64,000 nt of DNA from Gemmatimonadota bacterium. Lineage in GTDB: Bacteria; Gemmatimonadota; Gemmatimonadetes; Gemmatimonadales; Gemmatimonadaceae. The first letter of the stretch is position 1; every line of letters begins with the position of its first letter. The notes beneath the pieces were generated by a model. That model saw nothing but the letters and a program-made list of their open reading frames with translations, did no database searches and was not told the origin of the DNA. The stretch lies in NCBI GenBank assembly GCA_020161135.1, contig JAIUOB010000001.1:248001-312000 (forward strand), written 5' to 3'. The position numbers and the translations under genes were made by a program. Positions 41,002-48,566 of the stretch are shown here, piece by piece.

Positions 41002-41784
41002 GGTAGATTGTCCGCAGGACCGCTCGTGCGGTCAGTGAACGATTCCCGAACGGGGCCCCGGTCCGTGTGGACCGGGGGTGGCGATGTGCACCACGACTTG
41101 GAGGTCCGATGACTCGCTCTGCCCGCTGGACCGGCGTGCTGATGCTGCCGGCGCTGCTGCTCTCGAATGCCTGCGCGTCGTCGCGCCCGCCGGTGGCGCG
41201 GCTGGCCGCATCGCCCACGGTGGCGTCGTGCGGCGCGGTGGTGGAGGGTGTCGATGTGCGCGGGAGGCGTCAGATCGAGGCGGAAGGATTCACCTTCTGT
41301 GCCCCGGCGTCGTGGTCGCGCAACGAGCGCTTCGACCGGCGGAGGGCCCAACAGACTCCCGGCATCGCCCGCGTCTCGTGGGCCGCGCCCGACACGCTGC
41401 ATCGCGTGGTCATTGCCATGGCGGTGGAGGAGCGCGCGATCAGGCAGGCGGCGACCGCCTACGAGCGCTGCCAGCAGTCGAGTCAGTATGCCTCGCGCGT
41501 CGGGGAGCAGGACGTGTGCGTGTATCGCAGCTCCGGGAGAACCAATCCCCCGAACTGCCCCAACGCGTTTGTGGACGTGGACCGCACCGACCCACGATGG
41601 CCCGTGCGGGACGCCGCCATCTGTATCGCGGGCGTGGCGCGGGATTGGGGGCGTGAGAGTATGACCATCGTCTACGGCACGCCGCTGGTGAACGTCACGG
41701 CGTACGGCAACGAGGACGCGTTGGCAGTGGCGCAGACTGTGCGGCCGGTGGCGGGGGCCGGGCAGGGAGTAGGAGAAGAAGCGG
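41002..41784. repeat. Duplicated segment, copy B
   Basis: Counterpart of 35795-36595, same orientation, about 5.2 kb away. It ends just where the less GC-rich cassette region begins. Confidence 0.85.
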
Positions 41785-41867
41785 GAATTCAGCGGAGATT
41801 CGAGTCAGGACGGCAGGACGAACCCCAGACTGCGGCGAATCCATCAATGCTCCCTTCGCGCCGATAG
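41109..41867 (+). CDS. Lipoprotein of unknown function, copy B with read-through tail
   Basis: 252 residues. It matches copy A through the lipobox (L-L-S-N-A-C-A-S), G-V-D-V-R-G, E-G-F-T-F-C-A-P-A-S-W, C-P-N-A-F and the V-N-V-T-A-Y-G-N-E-D-A-L region. Near the end the reading frame shifts relative to copy A: the GGGAGTAG that ends copy A is out of frame here, so about 35 extra residues are added, reading into unrelated DNA. The extra tail (G-E-E-A-G-I-Q-R-R-F-E-S) has no features and is probably not functional. Confidence 0.75.
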   Translation: MTRSARWTGVLMLPALLLSNACASSRPPVARLAASPTVASCGAVVEGVDVRGRRQIEAEGFTFCAPASWSRNERFDRRRAQQTPGIARVSWAAPDTLHRVVIAMAVEERAIRQAATAYERCQQSSQYASRVGEQDVCVYRSSGRTNPPNCPNAFVDVDRTDPRWPVRDAAICIAGVARDWGRESMTIVYGTPLVNVTAYGNEDALAVAQTVRPVAGAGQGVGEEAGIQRRFESGRQDEPQTAANPSMLPSRR

Positions 41868-41898
41868 CGTTCGGCAGCTTCGCTGACCGCGGGCCGAA

Positions 41899-42708
41899 TT
41901 ACAGGCCGTACCGTGCCTCAAGGTACGCGGCCTGAGGCTTCGGCAGTGCGCTCGCAATCTGCTGCCAGAACACCACCCCGCATCGGCGGCGCAAGTCTGC
42001 GCTCGTGATGGCGGAGTGGACGGCCCACCATTCTTGGAGCAAGTCCGGCCGACGCCAGTCGATAAGGACACGGAGTCGCAGTCCGTGCTGCTCGGCTGCG
42101 AGCACGTTGCGAATCAGCTGGTAGCCAGCGAAGTGGCTTGGACTACCGGGAAGGTCGTCTAGCGAGAAGACCTTTCCGACAGCCGAGTATCGCAGCACGT
42201 GAGCCTTTTCGCTCTCAGTGAACGTCGCCTCTGTCAACTTGGCTTCGACGAGCGTATCCCCAAGGAGCATATCGACTTCAGTCTCATCGGTCGTTCCGTC
42301 GACAAGGGCTACCCGTGCCTTCCATCCAAACACCGGTACTGCCGTCGTCGGCGACGCCCCGAGGACTCGTGCTCCGACTGATGACGCTCCAGCGGGACAG
42401 AAGCAGTTCATGAGCAGCGCGTCGGAGCTGTTGCTTGAGTCCATCTCCCGAGCAGTCGCCTGATGGTGCGGTGGCAATGCTCTCTTCTGGCTATGCGGCT
42501 TGCCGATCCGAGCCGCCCACTCGGGATTCGCACGAATGGCAGTCCAAGCGGGAGCGAAGAAGTTCCCGTGTGCGAGACCACTACCAACTTCGTTGAACAG
42601 CACCGTCGCAGAGGGACCTACGCTTCGGTAGCCAGAGGCCGGAGCGCCCTGGAGCACTGCCTCGGCACGCGACCGAATCTGCTCACGAAGTCTATCAGAG
42701 TAGTTCAA
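41899..42708 (-). CDS. PD-(D/E)XK nuclease-like protein (PGN_0703-like)
   Basis: About 269 residues from a TTG at 42708. The catalytic pattern is in T-E-V-D-M-L-L-G-D-T-L-V-E-A-K-L-T-E, where D-x(n)-E-x-K gives the PD-(D/E)XK active site. Preceding strands (V-P-V-F-G-W-K-A-R-V-A-L-V-D-G) and D-A-L-L-M-N-C-F-C fit the PGN_0703-type putative restriction endonucleases. No methylase neighbours, so it is an orphan. Lower GC than the surrounding genome. Last gene of the five-gene leftward cluster. Confidence 0.72.
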   Translation of the reverse strand: MNYSDRLREQIRSRAEAVLQGAPASGYRSVGPSATVLFNEVGSGLAHGNFFAPAWTAIRANPEWAARIGKPHSQKRALPPHHQATAREMDSSNSSDALLMNCFCPAGASSVGARVLGASPTTAVPVFGWKARVALVDGTTDETEVDMLLGDTLVEAKLTEATFTESEKAHVLRYSAVGKVFSLDDLPGSPSHFAGYQLIRNVLAAEQHGLRLRVLIDWRRPDLLQEWWAVHSAITSADLRRRCGVVFWQQIASALPKPQAAYLEARYGL

Positions 42709-42743
42709 GATACTTTGCTCGGGCGAATGCTATTGTTGTCCGG

Positions 42744-42811
42744 CGGCGGCTCGTCAAAGGATGCGGCCAGCAAGCGTAGCGAGCAACTGGCCGCTTTCCC
42801 GTGAGCCGCCG
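42744..42811. repeat. Nested hairpin between kinase and nuclease genes
   Basis: Outer arms CGGCGGCTC (42744-42752) and GAGCCGCCG (42803-42811); inner arms GCGGCCAG (42763-42770) and CTGGCCGC (42787-42794). The layout, two stems separated by an unpaired spacer on each side, recalls a folded attC, but the outer arms lack AAC/GTT. Confidence 0.55.
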
Positions 42812-42860
42812 AAAAGACCAACGCGAGTCTTGGCCACCGACGTCCGCATCCAAGCCCAAG

Positions 42861-44357
42861 TCATAGAGGATCCCAGAGGTCGGGTCGCGACCGAACCAAC
42901 TGGGTCACTTCTACCTCGTCTTGCGAGTCGCCAACAGCGTCGCGAAGCGCCCTTACGTGGGCTAAGAACTTCCTCGGATCTAGGTTGCTGTGACGAGCAT
43001 CGTACGTCGGACCGATCATGTTGTACGGAGAAGACTTCTGAAAAAAAGCGAAGGTGCCAGCAAGAAAGCGACTAATCTGTCGAGTACCGGTGGGCAGCTC
43101 CTTACCATTCCATTCGTCTCTGTCCCATGCCATAGGGTCCACGTACTCGCCGGATGGCAGCTCTGTTACGATCTCTTGTCCATCGACGGGAGCCGCCCCA
43201 GCCACGCCAGATGGCGACAGCGCGTCTGCGTGGAGGAGAAAGTAGCTCCACCTGGGCGATTCGATGATGTGATAGAACTCTAGCATTCGTGGTTTCAGCA
43301 GTAGCGCCTGCCTAGAGCACCGCAGCTCGATGCAGCCCCCTTCGCGCGCGGACTCGACGACATCCGTTAGGTCCAGCCCGCCCCCGCTAGGAATGAACAT
43401 GTGATTCAAGCCGTCGTGTGATGCAAGGAAACCGAGCACTCGTAGAATGTCGACTTTACCTCTCCATGACGCGAATTCCGGCACGATCGTCGGAAACAAC
43501 CTCCCAATCTTAGAAGGCCACTCCGCTAGATTCCGGAGATCCCAGTTGCGATTGAGCGACAGCCACTCCAACAGCATTCGTTCCAATTCGCGCATCGCTG
43601 GGCGCTGAGTAGGATCATGGGCCGTCGAGCGTTCAATCGCCAGCTCAAGGGGATCGATGAACAGGCTACCCGTAAAGGGTCGAATCGAAACCGTATGGTC
43701 GCGCGAATACTGCCCGTCGAATCCCGCGGTGTTCCCGCTCAGGAGTATCCACAGTGATTTGGCGAGCGAGTACACGTCGGTAGCCTTGAGATCGAGCTTC
43801 GAGTTTCCCCGGCGCGCCTCGGGCGCCATCGTCGCGCGCGGGCCGACCGTTTCTCTCGTTCTCGTGACCCGAGCCTTCGTCGGATAGGTTACGAGGCCGA
43901 AGTCCGCAAGTCGCGGCTCGCCATCAAGATGCAGCATGTTCGCAGGCTTCACGTCACGGTGGACGATGTCGTCGTCGTGCAGTGAGGCAAGAGTATGAGC
44001 AATCTTCGAGATTGCGTGAACCTTCTCCTCTACTGTGCTGCCCCGTAGGTGCTTCTCAAGCGGAGTTGCAATTGGCATCGCGTACCATGCGAGCTTCCGC
44101 TGCGCTTCGGATGGGAGATAGGAATCGATAATCGGTACCACTCCGGGCAGGAGACAACCCGACATCACGGAGATCTCGTCGGCGAACCGCCTATAGGCGG
44201 TCGCCGTAACCTTGGAGAGGACTTTCAGCGCCGCTGTCCGTCCATCATTTGAGGTCGCCCTCCAGACTTCACCATTTCCTCCGCCACCCAACTTTTGCTC
44301 GATTCTCCAGCGCCCGAGCGTGTCACCCACCTTGACGATTCGCTTCTCTTCTGGCAT
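42861..44357 (-). CDS. Soluble Ser/Thr protein kinase with unknown C-terminal domain
   Basis: 498 residues, no TM. Hanks-type kinase about 14-280: glycine loop L-G-G-G-G-N-G-E-V-W (22-31), Lys 45 in A-A-L-K-V-L, H-R-D-V-K-P-A-N (133-140), D-F-G (152-154), activation segment with T-R-T-R-E-T-V-G and M-A-P-E. The remaining 200 residues are predicted alpha/beta with no known domain (for example G-G-L-D-L-T-D-V-V-E-S-A-R-E-G-G-C-I-E-L-R). The start codon directly follows GTTAGGC, an integron R'-box-like end. It differs in GC and in kind from the membrane kinase at 14.7 kb. Role unknown; neighbours suggest an accessory or defence-type function. Confidence 0.85.
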   Translation of the reverse strand: MPEEKRIVKVGDTLGRWRIEQKLGGGGNGEVWRATSNDGRTAALKVLSKVTATAYRRFADEISVMSGCLLPGVVPIIDSYLPSEAQRKLAWYAMPIATPLEKHLRGSTVEEKVHAISKIAHTLASLHDDDIVHRDVKPANMLHLDGEPRLADFGLVTYPTKARVTRTRETVGPRATMAPEARRGNSKLDLKATDVYSLAKSLWILLSGNTAGFDGQYSRDHTVSIRPFTGSLFIDPLELAIERSTAHDPTQRPAMRELERMLLEWLSLNRNWDLRNLAEWPSKIGRLFPTIVPEFASWRGKVDILRVLGFLASHDGLNHMFIPSGGGLDLTDVVESAREGGCIELRCSRQALLLKPRMLEFYHIIESPRWSYFLLHADALSPSGVAGAAPVDGQEIVTELPSGEYVDPMAWDRDEWNGKELPTGTRQISRFLAGTFAFFQKSSPYNMIGPTYDARHSNLDPRKFLAHVRALRDAVGDSQDEVEVTQLVRSRPDLWDPL

Positions 44358-44364
44358 GCCTAAC
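44358..44364 (-). other. R'-box-like cassette end abutting the kinase start codon
   Basis: Minus strand GTTAGGC immediately followed by ATG of the kinase. It fits GTTRRRY, the right end of an integron attC. I could not find its paired R''-box in the 144 nt upstream. Confidence 0.35.
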
Positions 44365-44508
44365 CTATTCGGATTGAATCGCCTGGTAACCTGCCCTGCG
44401 GCGGGGTCTGGTAACGGTGCGGAAGGAGAACGGAGTTACCGAGCCGCTATCCTAGAATCAGCCCCGAGAGCAGCAGCCAAGGTGATGGGTAGAGCAGGAT
44501 TCGAGCGC

Positions 44509-45204
44509 TCAGCGGTCAATGCTGCTTCGGCACAACCGCCGGCGCAGGGTGGCCATGGACAACCCTGCCGAGCCGAGCACACACAAGACAAGACTAGAAG
44601 GCTCCGGCAGGACGGTAACCGAAAGAGTCTCCATCCGTGCCCATGCGTTCACGACAAGAGGATTTGGATCATTCTTGCGGGACCAATCGCTCCGAGTGAC
44701 ATAGAACTTGACTTGATCCGGATCGAAATCGCTCAGACGCAGACGCGAGGGATGGTAGCTATCCGTGCCGAAGAGGCTCTTCGGTCCTGGCTCTTCGAGC
44801 AGAAATCCAAACTGGAGCGCCAGATTACTCGTTTGTCCTAGGAAGAAGGCCGAGACGACATCTCGGCTTGGATTCGCATCGAGTCGGAATCCCGAGACCG
44901 CTCTCGTGTTGGGGTCGGAAAGGAGCGAACCGAAACGAAAACCGTTCACAGCCGAGAGGAGGGTCAACACTTCGGTGTCAGGATCCTGATCGCTGGCGGC
45001 GTAGTCCAGAAGGAAAGAGCCTCCGATACGATTGCCAACCTCGAGCCCGAAAGTCCGAGTCTCGCCGAATCCGAGCTCGACCGACGTGATGCTACCTGTG
45101 TAGTCGAATCGCAGAATCTGAGCGCTCGCCGAAGACGGAGAGCTTGCAAGAAGCATCGCCGCTGCGGAAAGCAGTACTGCACGCACTTCAAGTTGATTGA
45201 TCAC
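44509..45204 (-). CDS. PEP-CTERM sorting domain protein in the cassette region
   Basis: 231 residues from a GTG at 45204 preceded by GGGGAGAG at ribosome-binding distance. Signal peptide (ending SSASAQ), a mature body D-Y-T-G-S-I-T-S-V-E-L-G-F-G and Y-H-P-S-R-L-R-L-S-D-F-D-P-D-Q-V-K-F-Y, then L-P-E-P-S-S, a helix containing Cys, and R-R-R-L-C-R-S. The sorting motif is slightly off (L-P-E-P, basic cluster not terminal). Lower GC than the other six PEP-CTERM genes and inside the cassette-like cluster, so probably acquired separately. Confidence 0.78.
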   Translation of the reverse strand: MINQLEVRAVLLSAAAMLLASSPSSASAQILRFDYTGSITSVELGFGETRTFGLEVGNRIGGSFLLDYAASDQDPDTEVLTLLSAVNGFRFGSLLSDPNTRAVSGFRLDANPSRDVVSAFFLGQTSNLALQFGFLLEEPGPKSLFGTDSYHPSRLRLSDFDPDQVKFYVTRSDWSRKNDPNPLVVNAWARMETLSVTVLPEPSSLVLCVLGSAGLSMATLRRRLCRSSIDR

Positions 45205-45265
45205 GTCTTTCTCTCCCCGGGCTGCGACTTGCGTATATGTTGAGACCGACTTCTATCCGCGTAAC

Positions 45266-45353
45266 GCCCAAGTATAGCAACGAAGCGTCTCACACGGAGC
45301 CTGCGGTGCGACGATGCTCGGCCCGCTTTGTCTGCTGCAACGCCTCGTTGGGC
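45266..45353 (-). other. attC-like site B (degenerate)
   Basis: Minus strand: GCCCAAC (45347-45353) at the left and CTTGGGC (45266-45272) at the right, enclosing a stem CAACGAGGCGT/ACGCTTCGTTG with one mismatch. It lies after the protease gene and before the PEP-CTERM gene, as a cassette site should. One R-box base deviates from RYYYAAC/GTTRRRY. Confidence 0.45.
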
Positions 45354-45401
45354 GGACGTGCATCTAATCCTGTGCGGCTACCGATCAGTAGTGCGTGAGC
45401 A

Positions 45402-46514
45402 TCATCGCACGATCCGGAAGTTCAAGATGCGGAACTCTACACGTGTGCTCGGCTTGAACGAGTACTGCAGATAGCCCGATTTGTTCGTCGTGATTCGCTT
45501 GACACTCGGATCAACCCTGCTATGGACGCGCTGGGCGAGACCAGGGCCAAGTAGGCCGACGCTCTGCACCAAGTCCGATTCAAGAGGATTGCCTTCTCGG
45601 TCGTAGAACACAACGAGACAGATTACCTCTTGGATCGGCTCTGCGAGCTTGTTCCGCAGACTGAACGTGTAGCCGCTCTGAAAGTCGAATTCTCCCTCCC
45701 ACTGGAAGTTCTCACCGGCTACGCCGCTCGTGTTTCGCTCCCCGAACCTTTCAGCGAACCCAGATTGCTTGCGCGGAGAGGCGTCCGAAAACGAAAGTGG
45801 CGCTGAGCGCCTCGCGAGCAAGCGTTCGAGATGGATGGACGGCACGGCAAAGTTGAGATTCTGCCCTTCGCGGAATGTGGCAGTCGCTACACCGATTACT
45901 TCGCCCCTAGAGTCAAGTACTGGGCCACCACTACTGCCGGGCGAGATCGGAGCCGTGAGTTGGAGTATGGTGTCCTTTCCAAGTGGGCGAATCGCGCTCA
46001 GGATCCCTTCTGAGAACGTCCCCTCCAGCCCCTCGGGATTGCCGATGGCGAACAGACGCTCGCCAATCGTGAAGCGAGTAGTGGTTCTCAGCTTGAGCGG
46101 CCGCTGAGCAGTGGCCATCTCGACCAGTGCCACGTCATGTTCCGGATCGGAAGCAACAACGCCTACGAGCGGTGCGGACTCCTCAGCACCAAGGCGCTTC
46201 CCTGAACCGCCCGATGCACCGATGATTACGTGGTAATTCGTAGCGACAACGTTCGGCGCTACGACGAACCCGCTGCCGAGCGAGGATGGTTGCCCAGAGG
46301 CGTCACGCATCGTCAGCACGACAACCGACGGCATCGTAGCTTGAGCTACGTCCTGCGGCCGAAGCTCAGACCCTTGCTGCGAGCGCGCCGGCGTCATTGA
46401 GCCGGCACGGTCTCCATCGCTCTCAGCACACGCGCCCGCCACGGCGAGTGAAGGGGCTACGACGAGTACGCGTCGCAACGCGACGTGCGCGTGCAGCAGG
46501 CTACGGGTGAGCAT
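45402..46514 (-). CDS. Trypsin-like (S1C/HtrA-type) serine protease lipoprotein
   Basis: 370 residues. Leader with lipobox (A-V-A-G-A-C-A-E). Protease domain about 55-235: V-V-A-T-N-Y-H-V (His), D-P-E-H-D-V-A-L-V (Asp), S-P-G-S-S-G-G-P-V (Ser). There is no PDZ domain; instead the last 120 residues form an unassigned beta-rich part (S-G-Y-T-F-S-L-R-N-K; V-F-Y-D-R-E-G-N-P-L-E) resembling FxLYD-type stand-alone domains. Likely acts on the periplasmic face of a membrane. It is in the less GC-rich cluster and is flanked by attC-like sites on both sides. Confidence 0.85.
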   Translation of the reverse strand: MLTRSLLHAHVALRRVLVVAPSLAVAGACAESDGDRAGSMTPARSQQGSELRPQDVAQATMPSVVVLTMRDASGQPSSLGSGFVVAPNVVATNYHVIIGASGGSGKRLGAEESAPLVGVVASDPEHDVALVEMATAQRPLKLRTTTRFTIGERLFAIGNPEGLEGTFSEGILSAIRPLGKDTILQLTAPISPGSSGGPVLDSRGEVIGVATATFREGQNLNFAVPSIHLERLLARRSAPLSFSDASPRKQSGFAERFGERNTSGVAGENFQWEGEFDFQSGYTFSLRNKLAEPIQEVICLVVFYDREGNPLESDLVQSVGLLGPGLAQRVHSRVDPSVKRITTNKSGYLQYSFKPSTRVEFRILNFRIVR

Positions 46515-46557
46515 CTAGAGGGACCGATAGTTGGATCTGGGTCGAACCGCGTGGGCC

Positions 46558-46665
46558 GCCCAACGCAAAGTTCTGCCGCAGGGCTCAAAAACAGTGCGGC
46601 AGGCGAACGCAGTGAGCCAGCCGCGTACCGCAACTCGCCCTGTCGGCAGCAGCGACTCGTTAGGC
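46558..46665 (-). other. attC-like recombination site A
   Basis: 108 bp between the one-TM protein and the protease. Minus strand order: R'' GCCTAAC (46659-46665), L'' with GCTGCCGACAGGGC (46637-46650), variable middle, L' GCCCTGCGGCAGAA (46571-46584), R' GTTGGGC (46558-46564). The L arms pair over 12 bp with one extrahelical base, and both R boxes fit RYYYAAC/GTTRRRY. These are the defining features of an integron attC, in the orientation expected for the leftward genes. Confidence 0.65.
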
Positions 46666-46686
46666 TGACCGAAGAGAGGCGCCAAA

Positions 46687-47400
46687 CTACTCGCGCGTAG
46701 GCAGGGTGAGTTCATCTGAGTCAGTCGGCCGACCGCCTCCGTCCACAACTTCTAGCTGGCCATCGAGGAGAGCGAGTCGCGGAATTAGTGGATCAGGCGG
46801 CCTGCGAGTCGGGACCGATCTGCTCACTAGGTCACTCAGCGTTGAGTTCTGCAGATGGACGCGCAAGTCCTCAAGCAACGAGATCTGATCATCAATCAAC
46901 GGTTGAACTTTCGCGGCCAAAGCGAGCAGCGCGTCGAACTCGGTTGGTGAGGGGTGACGAAGGCTGAGCTTTAGCAACTCCGTGAACGCCGGCTCGAATC
47001 CCCAAACGATCTGTAGATGCCGACGGTCTAGGCGCCTTCGAGCGCAGTCCGCTTCTGGAAAGAGTATCTGGTAGTCTTCGAGGGCCAAAGACCAGCCTCT
47101 GGCTTCCGACTTCCGGGACTGAAGCGCGATTATCTCTTGGGCCTTAGCTGCAAGGTCGATGTTTGCACCGAAGGACAGCGACGTTCTCATGAAGGTCAAG
47201 CTGCGAATGGTGCCCGAGAACTCTAGCAGCCAATGCTGATAGTCTCGGATCCTTCCGGTGACGTCGAGCCTCGCCTTGTCGATGATCTGGTTCTGAAAGC
47301 CTTTGCGCTGCGCCCTCAGCGTCAGAAGATGCGACGCAACCCAGCCAATTACTGCGACGACGACTGGAAGCGATAGCTTGATGGCGTCGGACCAACTCAT
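46687..47400 (-). CDS. One-TM hypothetical protein
   Basis: 237 residues with one N-terminal TM (about 9-28: L-P-V-V-V-A-V-I-G-W-V-A-S-H-L-L) and a mostly helical cytosolic part: R-A-Q-R-K-G-F-Q-N-Q-I-I-D-K-A-R-L-D-V, L-A-A-K-V-Q-P-L-I-D-D-Q-I-S-L-L-E-D-L-R-V-H-L-Q-N. The second of these looks like a short coiled coil. No family recognised. Low GC. It is followed directly by attC-like site A, so it is likely a gene cassette. Confidence 0.7.
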   Translation of the reverse strand: MSWSDAIKLSLPVVVAVIGWVASHLLTLRAQRKGFQNQIIDKARLDVTGRIRDYQHWLLEFSGTIRSLTFMRTSLSFGANIDLAAKAQEIIALQSRKSEARGWSLALEDYQILFPEADCARRRLDRRHLQIVWGFEPAFTELLKLSLRHPSPTEFDALLALAAKVQPLIDDQISLLEDLRVHLQNSTLSDLVSRSVPTRRPPDPLIPRLALLDGQLEVVDGGGRPTDSDELTLPTRE

Positions 47401-47820
47401 CGTCCTTCTGGTGTGGGGGATTCGTGGTCCAGCCTAGCGCCGATCAGCCTGCAGGGTAACGCTGCAGCCAGCGCCTTATCGGACAGATCCTCGCAGCCTA
47501 ATCCAACCGCCGGCAAGCGAGCTCTACAATTCTAATTCGCTTCCAAGCAACAACTTGTCGCCACGCCGGTCGCTCTGACCGATCTGCCTCTCTTGCTCGC
47601 TACGCAGCATGACGCCGCTTTGCGCCGAGAGACCCCCTGCACCTCCCCGCTTCGACCTCACGCCCGCGCGCACACCCACCCGTCCGGTGCTCAGCTGCCG
47701 TTCGATACGGGCCAGTGGCCATCGGCCAGACGCGCAACACGCTCATGGCGCGCCGTATCCGGCCCCGCGCATCATCCCCCCAACTCGGCCGCCCCCCCGC
47801 ACACGCCACAAGCCCTCGGC
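47401..47820. other. Intergenic region at the edge of the cassette cluster
   Basis: 420 nt without a supported gene. No integrase or clear attI was found. GCTAGGC and GTTGGAT on the minus strand (47432-47438 and near 47500) resemble R boxes but lack partners. GC content rises sharply near 47590, marking the end of the foreign-looking segment. Confidence 0.4.
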
Positions 47821-48525
47821 ATGACCACATCCTCGCTCACGCCGCTGTTCTCCCTCGCGCTCCACCACGACTACTTCGCCGACGGCATCTGCCACGGCGC
47901 ATCCGTGGACCCCGACGTCACGACGGCCCACCAACTCGCCGCCCTGGGGTGCATCTGGAAGCGCGCCGCGACGGGCGGCACGCTGTACGCCCCGGCGTCG
48001 TCCATGGCCGCGGTGCTCGCAGCGGGCCTCACGCCACGCTTCGTCATCACACCCCACGACCAGGACTTCCTCACCTACACGGCCGACAGCGACATGACCC
48101 TCGACGTGCCCCTGCCCACGCCACTGACAGGTCACGCGGACGCGACGACGTACGTCGCCCCCACCATCGTGCACCGACTGGCCGCCCGTGAGGTGACCTG
48201 GCAGTACCTCGTCGTGGCCGACGCCGCGCAGGCCGACCTGCTGCGCACCTGCTTTATCGACGACACGCAGGCGGCCACGCCGCCGGTGCAGTTCCTGCCG
48301 GTCGATACCCCGCCCGCGCATGCACCAACCGCGCGCGTGTTTCGATCGGACCGCGCGCTGCCGCTGCGGGAGCGCCCCGCGCACACGCCGCACGTGGTGC
48401 TGCGCGGCGCGGGCCATGCCAACCGCAGCGTGCCCCTGCCGGTACCGACGCCGCAACAGACATCCCTGCACGGCGGCACGACCACCACGCCGCAGTGGAT
48501 AGCCGAAGTCGTCGTGCGCATCTGA
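47821..48525 (+). CDS. Hypothetical protein
   Basis: 234 residues, no signal or TM. The N-terminus F-S-L-A-L-H-H-D-Y-F-A-D-G-I-C and V-D-P-D-V-T-T-A-H-Q-L-A-A-L-G-C-I-W-K resembles uncharacterised proteins that open with L-x-F-x-x-x-H-x-Y-F-x-x-G-x-C and are found, from memory, near contractile injection loci. That link is unproven. The C-terminal half is Pro/Thr/His-rich. The ATG 47821 is chosen because the longer reading frame upstream is Pro/Arg-rich non-coding-like sequence. Confidence 0.65.
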   Translation: MTTSSLTPLFSLALHHDYFADGICHGASVDPDVTTAHQLAALGCIWKRAATGGTLYAPASSMAAVLAAGLTPRFVITPHDQDFLTYTADSDMTLDVPLPTPLTGHADATTYVAPTIVHRLAAREVTWQYLVVADAAQADLLRTCFIDDTQAATPPVQFLPVDTPPAHAPTARVFRSDRALPLRERPAHTPHVVLRGAGHANRSVPLPVPTPQQTSLHGGTTTTPQWIAEVVVRI

Positions 48526-48566
48526 ACGCATGCGCTCGACGGCGGCACCGTCAGCGAGCGCCGCGC

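Noticed and set aside
43657..47590. Search for an integron integrase or attI in the cassette cluster
   Set aside because: No tyrosine-recombinase motif (R..HxxR..Y) was found on either strand here; the platform may lie outside the window.
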